From Salinimicrobium marinum (GTDB lineage Bacteria > Bacteroidota > Bacteroidia > Flavobacteriales > Flavobacteriaceae), in the NCBI RefSeq assembly GCF_014651535.1, contig NZ_BMXB01000001.1, positions 433,470 to 497,469 on the forward strand: 64,000 nt of DNA, given 5' to 3'. The notes under the pieces were generated by a model. That model ran no database searches and was not told where the DNA came from. It saw only the letters and a list, made by a program, of their open reading frames with translations. Shown one piece after another: positions 62,618-64,000 of this stretch. Positions within the stretch are counted from its first letter, which is position 1. Each line of letters begins with the position of its first letter. A program made the translations under genes and the position numbers.

Positions 62618-62848
62618 ATGGATGATTTAAACCTAAAAGACCGGTTGATCCGCATGGAACAATTGCTCACAGCAAACAAGAAAGTACTTACCCTGGAGGA
62701 AGCCTGCCGGTATACCGGCATATCAAGGGCCTATATGTACAAGCTTACTTCATCAGAAAGAATACCCCATTCCAAACCCGGTGGCAAGATGATCTATTTC
62801 GACAGGAAGAAACTTAATTCCTGGCTCCTTAGAAACCCAAAACCTTAG
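62618..62848 (+). CDS. Excisionase-like helix-turn-helix protein
   Basis: 76 residues from ATG 62618 (an upstream TTG/ATG at 62534/62537 is less likely since the operator-like palindrome would fall inside the gene). The protein is an HTH_17/excisionase-type fold: LTLEEACRYTGISRAYMYKLTSSERIPHSKPGGKMIYFDRKKLNSWLL, with the typical recognition helix and wing. Such proteins in Bacteroidota elements direct excision or regulate the element. It is 4 bp before the next gene, an operon. Confidence 0.85.
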   Translation: MDDLNLKDRLIRMEQLLTANKKVLTLEEACRYTGISRAYMYKLTSSERIPHSKPGGKMIYFDRKKLNSWLLRNPKP

Positions 62849-62852
62849 TGCT

Positions 62853-63662
62853 ATGAACGGCTATGAATTTTCCAGGACATGGTTTGATTTCAGCTTTGTC
62901 AACCCCGGCAAAGTGAAGCCGGTTCATACTGCTGTTTATTTTTTTGCCATAGAACGCTGCAACAGGCTTGGATGGAAAGAGGAATTTGGTTTTCCAACCG
63001 ATCTGGCAATGGAAGCTTTGGGGATAAAAAATTACAAAACCTATATCGGGACGCTACAGGATCTGGAAGAATGGGGTTTTATCAAGTGGATCCAGAAAAG
63101 CAGGAACCAGTACACTGCCAATGTCATTGCTTTGGTAAAAAACACCGAAGCACCACCCAAAGCATTGGATAAAGCATTGTCGGGGCACTGTACAAAGCAA
63201 GTCCGGAGCATTGCGAGTATAGATAAACAATTAAACTATAAACAAATAAACCATAAACTATTAAACCAGGAATTTTTTTTAAAAAAGCCATTGCTAAAAA
63301 CAAAAAGATCTGAAGTGCCAAAAGATCAGCTAAGCTTTTATGATTGGGCTTTTAAATTTCAGGAGCTATTTCTGAAAAACTTAAAAAACAAAGGCGCGCC
63401 AACAAAAAAAATAGAAATGGCAGGCCTTAAGGAGTGTCTGGAACCGATTAGACTAATGATCGAAAAAGACGGGGTTTCAGAGAACCAGTTACAGCTTGCC
63501 TATGATTTGCTGAATGGCCCCGATGAGTTCTGGAAAGGGATTATCCTGGACACCGATAAACTTCGGCAAAAGATAGGGCAACTGATCGCACAGGGGAAAA
63601 AACCCATGAAAACAGAAAACATGGACCTCAGGGTCCGGCAAAAAATAAAAAACTATGATTAA
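62853..63662 (+). CDS. Probable replication protein of the mobile element
   Basis: 269 residues, starting 4 bp after the HTH gene and overlapping the next gene by 8 bp. The N-terminal 100 residues look like a winged helix of the replication initiator/DnaD type (PVHTAVYFFAIERCNRLGW, FGFPTDLAMEALGIKNYKTYIGTLQDLEEWGFIKWIQ). Then a Lys/Asn-rich linker (SIDKQLNYKQINHKLL) and a helical C-terminal domain (FKFQELFLKNLKNKGAP ... ENQLQLAYDLLNG). Paired with a DnaC-like ATPase immediately downstream, a replication role is the best guess. Confidence 0.75.
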   Translation: MNGYEFSRTWFDFSFVNPGKVKPVHTAVYFFAIERCNRLGWKEEFGFPTDLAMEALGIKNYKTYIGTLQDLEEWGFIKWIQKSRNQYTANVIALVKNTEAPPKALDKALSGHCTKQVRSIASIDKQLNYKQINHKLLNQEFFLKKPLLKTKRSEVPKDQLSFYDWAFKFQELFLKNLKNKGAPTKKIEMAGLKECLEPIRLMIEKDGVSENQLQLAYDLLNGPDEFWKGIILDTDKLRQKIGQLIAQGKKPMKTENMDLRVRQKIKNYD

Positions 63663-64000
63663 GTCAGCTTCTGAAATCCTATCACCGGTAATTTCCCCGC
63701 CGGCAAAGGTTGCAAACAACAACCGGAAAGAAATAAGCAAACAGTTTTTCTGGAGATTGTTCCAAAAGACAGCACCTGGTTTTAAGATCAAAAAAGAAAA
63801 CGAAGCGGTTATCTTTACCATCTTCCGCTACTTTTTACTCCAGCCGGATTTCAATGCTTATGGAACCATAAAAAATAAGGCAAGCCTTGATAAAGGTTTG
63901 TTGGTGTATGGAGACTATGGCGTTGGGAAATCCACCTTGTTCGATGTTATCCATGAAGTTGGAAAGGTGATCTTAAAGCAAAAGGGAAATACCCAACTCT
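63655..64000 (+). CDS. DnaC-like AAA+ ATPase of the mobile element (5' part)
   Basis: ATG at 63655 overlaps the stop of the preceding gene by 8 bp; the frame runs open to the window edge, giving about 115 residues. A Walker A motif is present near residue 88 (YGDYGVGKSTLFDVI), preceded by a helical region (QFFWRLFQKTAPGFKIKKENEAVIFTIFRYFLLQPDF). The order winged-helix protein then GxxGxGKS ATPase is characteristic of helicase-loader pairs on phages and integrative elements. The rest of the gene, and the rest of the element, are beyond the window. Confidence 0.8.
   Translation, partial: MIKSASEILSPVISPPAKVANNNRKEISKQFFWRLFQKTAPGFKIKKENEAVIFTIFRYFLLQPDFNAYGTIKNKASLDKGLLVYGDYGVGKSTLFDVIHEVGKVILKQKGNTQL

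Overview
The window comes from a member of the Bacteroidota, most likely a Flavobacteriaceae species. The signs are a SusC/SusD pair, many lipoproteins with Bacteroidota-type signal sequences, TAnnTTTG-type -7 promoter boxes, few Shine-Dalgarno sites, moderately AT-rich DNA, and families concentrated in this phylum (GSCFA, DUF4136, DUF4230, DUF5522, GH3-like, OMP_b-brl barrels, a FolK-deoxynucleoside kinase fusion). The genus cannot be fixed from the sequence alone.

Layout. (1) 1-15.8 kb, all on the plus strand, is an arabinose/arabinan utilisation locus: the 3' end of a SusC porin, SusD, a DUF255 thioredoxin-like lipoprotein, a GH51 alpha-L-arabinofuranosidase, a GH127 beta-L-arabinofuranosidase, AraB, AraD, AraA, a lipoprotein mutarotase and a sodium/sugar symporter, closed by a strong hairpin terminator. 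Arabinosides would bind and cross the outer membrane by SusCD, be cut to arabinose in the periplasm, be mutarotated, enter by the symporter, and reach xylulose-5-phosphate by AraA, AraB and AraD. (2) 15.9-25.5 kb holds scattered genes: an LLM flavin oxidoreductase, small hypotheticals, a DUF4168 protein, an M1 aminopeptidase, a conserved protein of unknown function, a SulP transporter and a methyltransferase. (3) 25.6-31.2 kb has the GTPases Era and Der, then an outer-membrane beta-barrel protein. (4) 31.7-34.9 kb is a compact minus-strand operon: M23 peptidase, MerR-type regulator, LemA and two TPM proteins. (5) 35-61.3 kb is mostly housekeeping and conserved flavobacterial genes: alaS, an aromatic amino acid hydroxylase, hutU, a PLP deaminase, a LysM glucosaminidase, hemL, a GH3-like protein, an AsmA-like protein, a queuosine precursor transporter, FolK-dNK, a TrmH-type methyltransferase, an esterase, an unusual ABC ATPase and mutS. 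(6) 61.58-64 kb has tRNA-Gly and tRNA-Leu, followed by what looks like the left end of an integrated mobile element: paired repeats, an excisionase-like HTH protein, a replication-type protein and the start of a DnaC-like ATPase, cut by the window edge.

The most striking unexplained signal is non-coding. Several genes (hemL, the GH3-like gene, the TrmH-type gene, mutS, a TPM gene, and more weakly era, the aromatic hydroxylase and the DUF4230 gene) are followed, at or near the stop codon and always in the sense orientation, by degenerate tandem repeats with an exact 7-nt period (AGAYNNN or CAGTNNN type). Other intergenic spaces carry REP-like palindromes and imperfect word-like repeats. No CRISPR array, rRNA, complete insertion sequence or recognisable defence system was seen.
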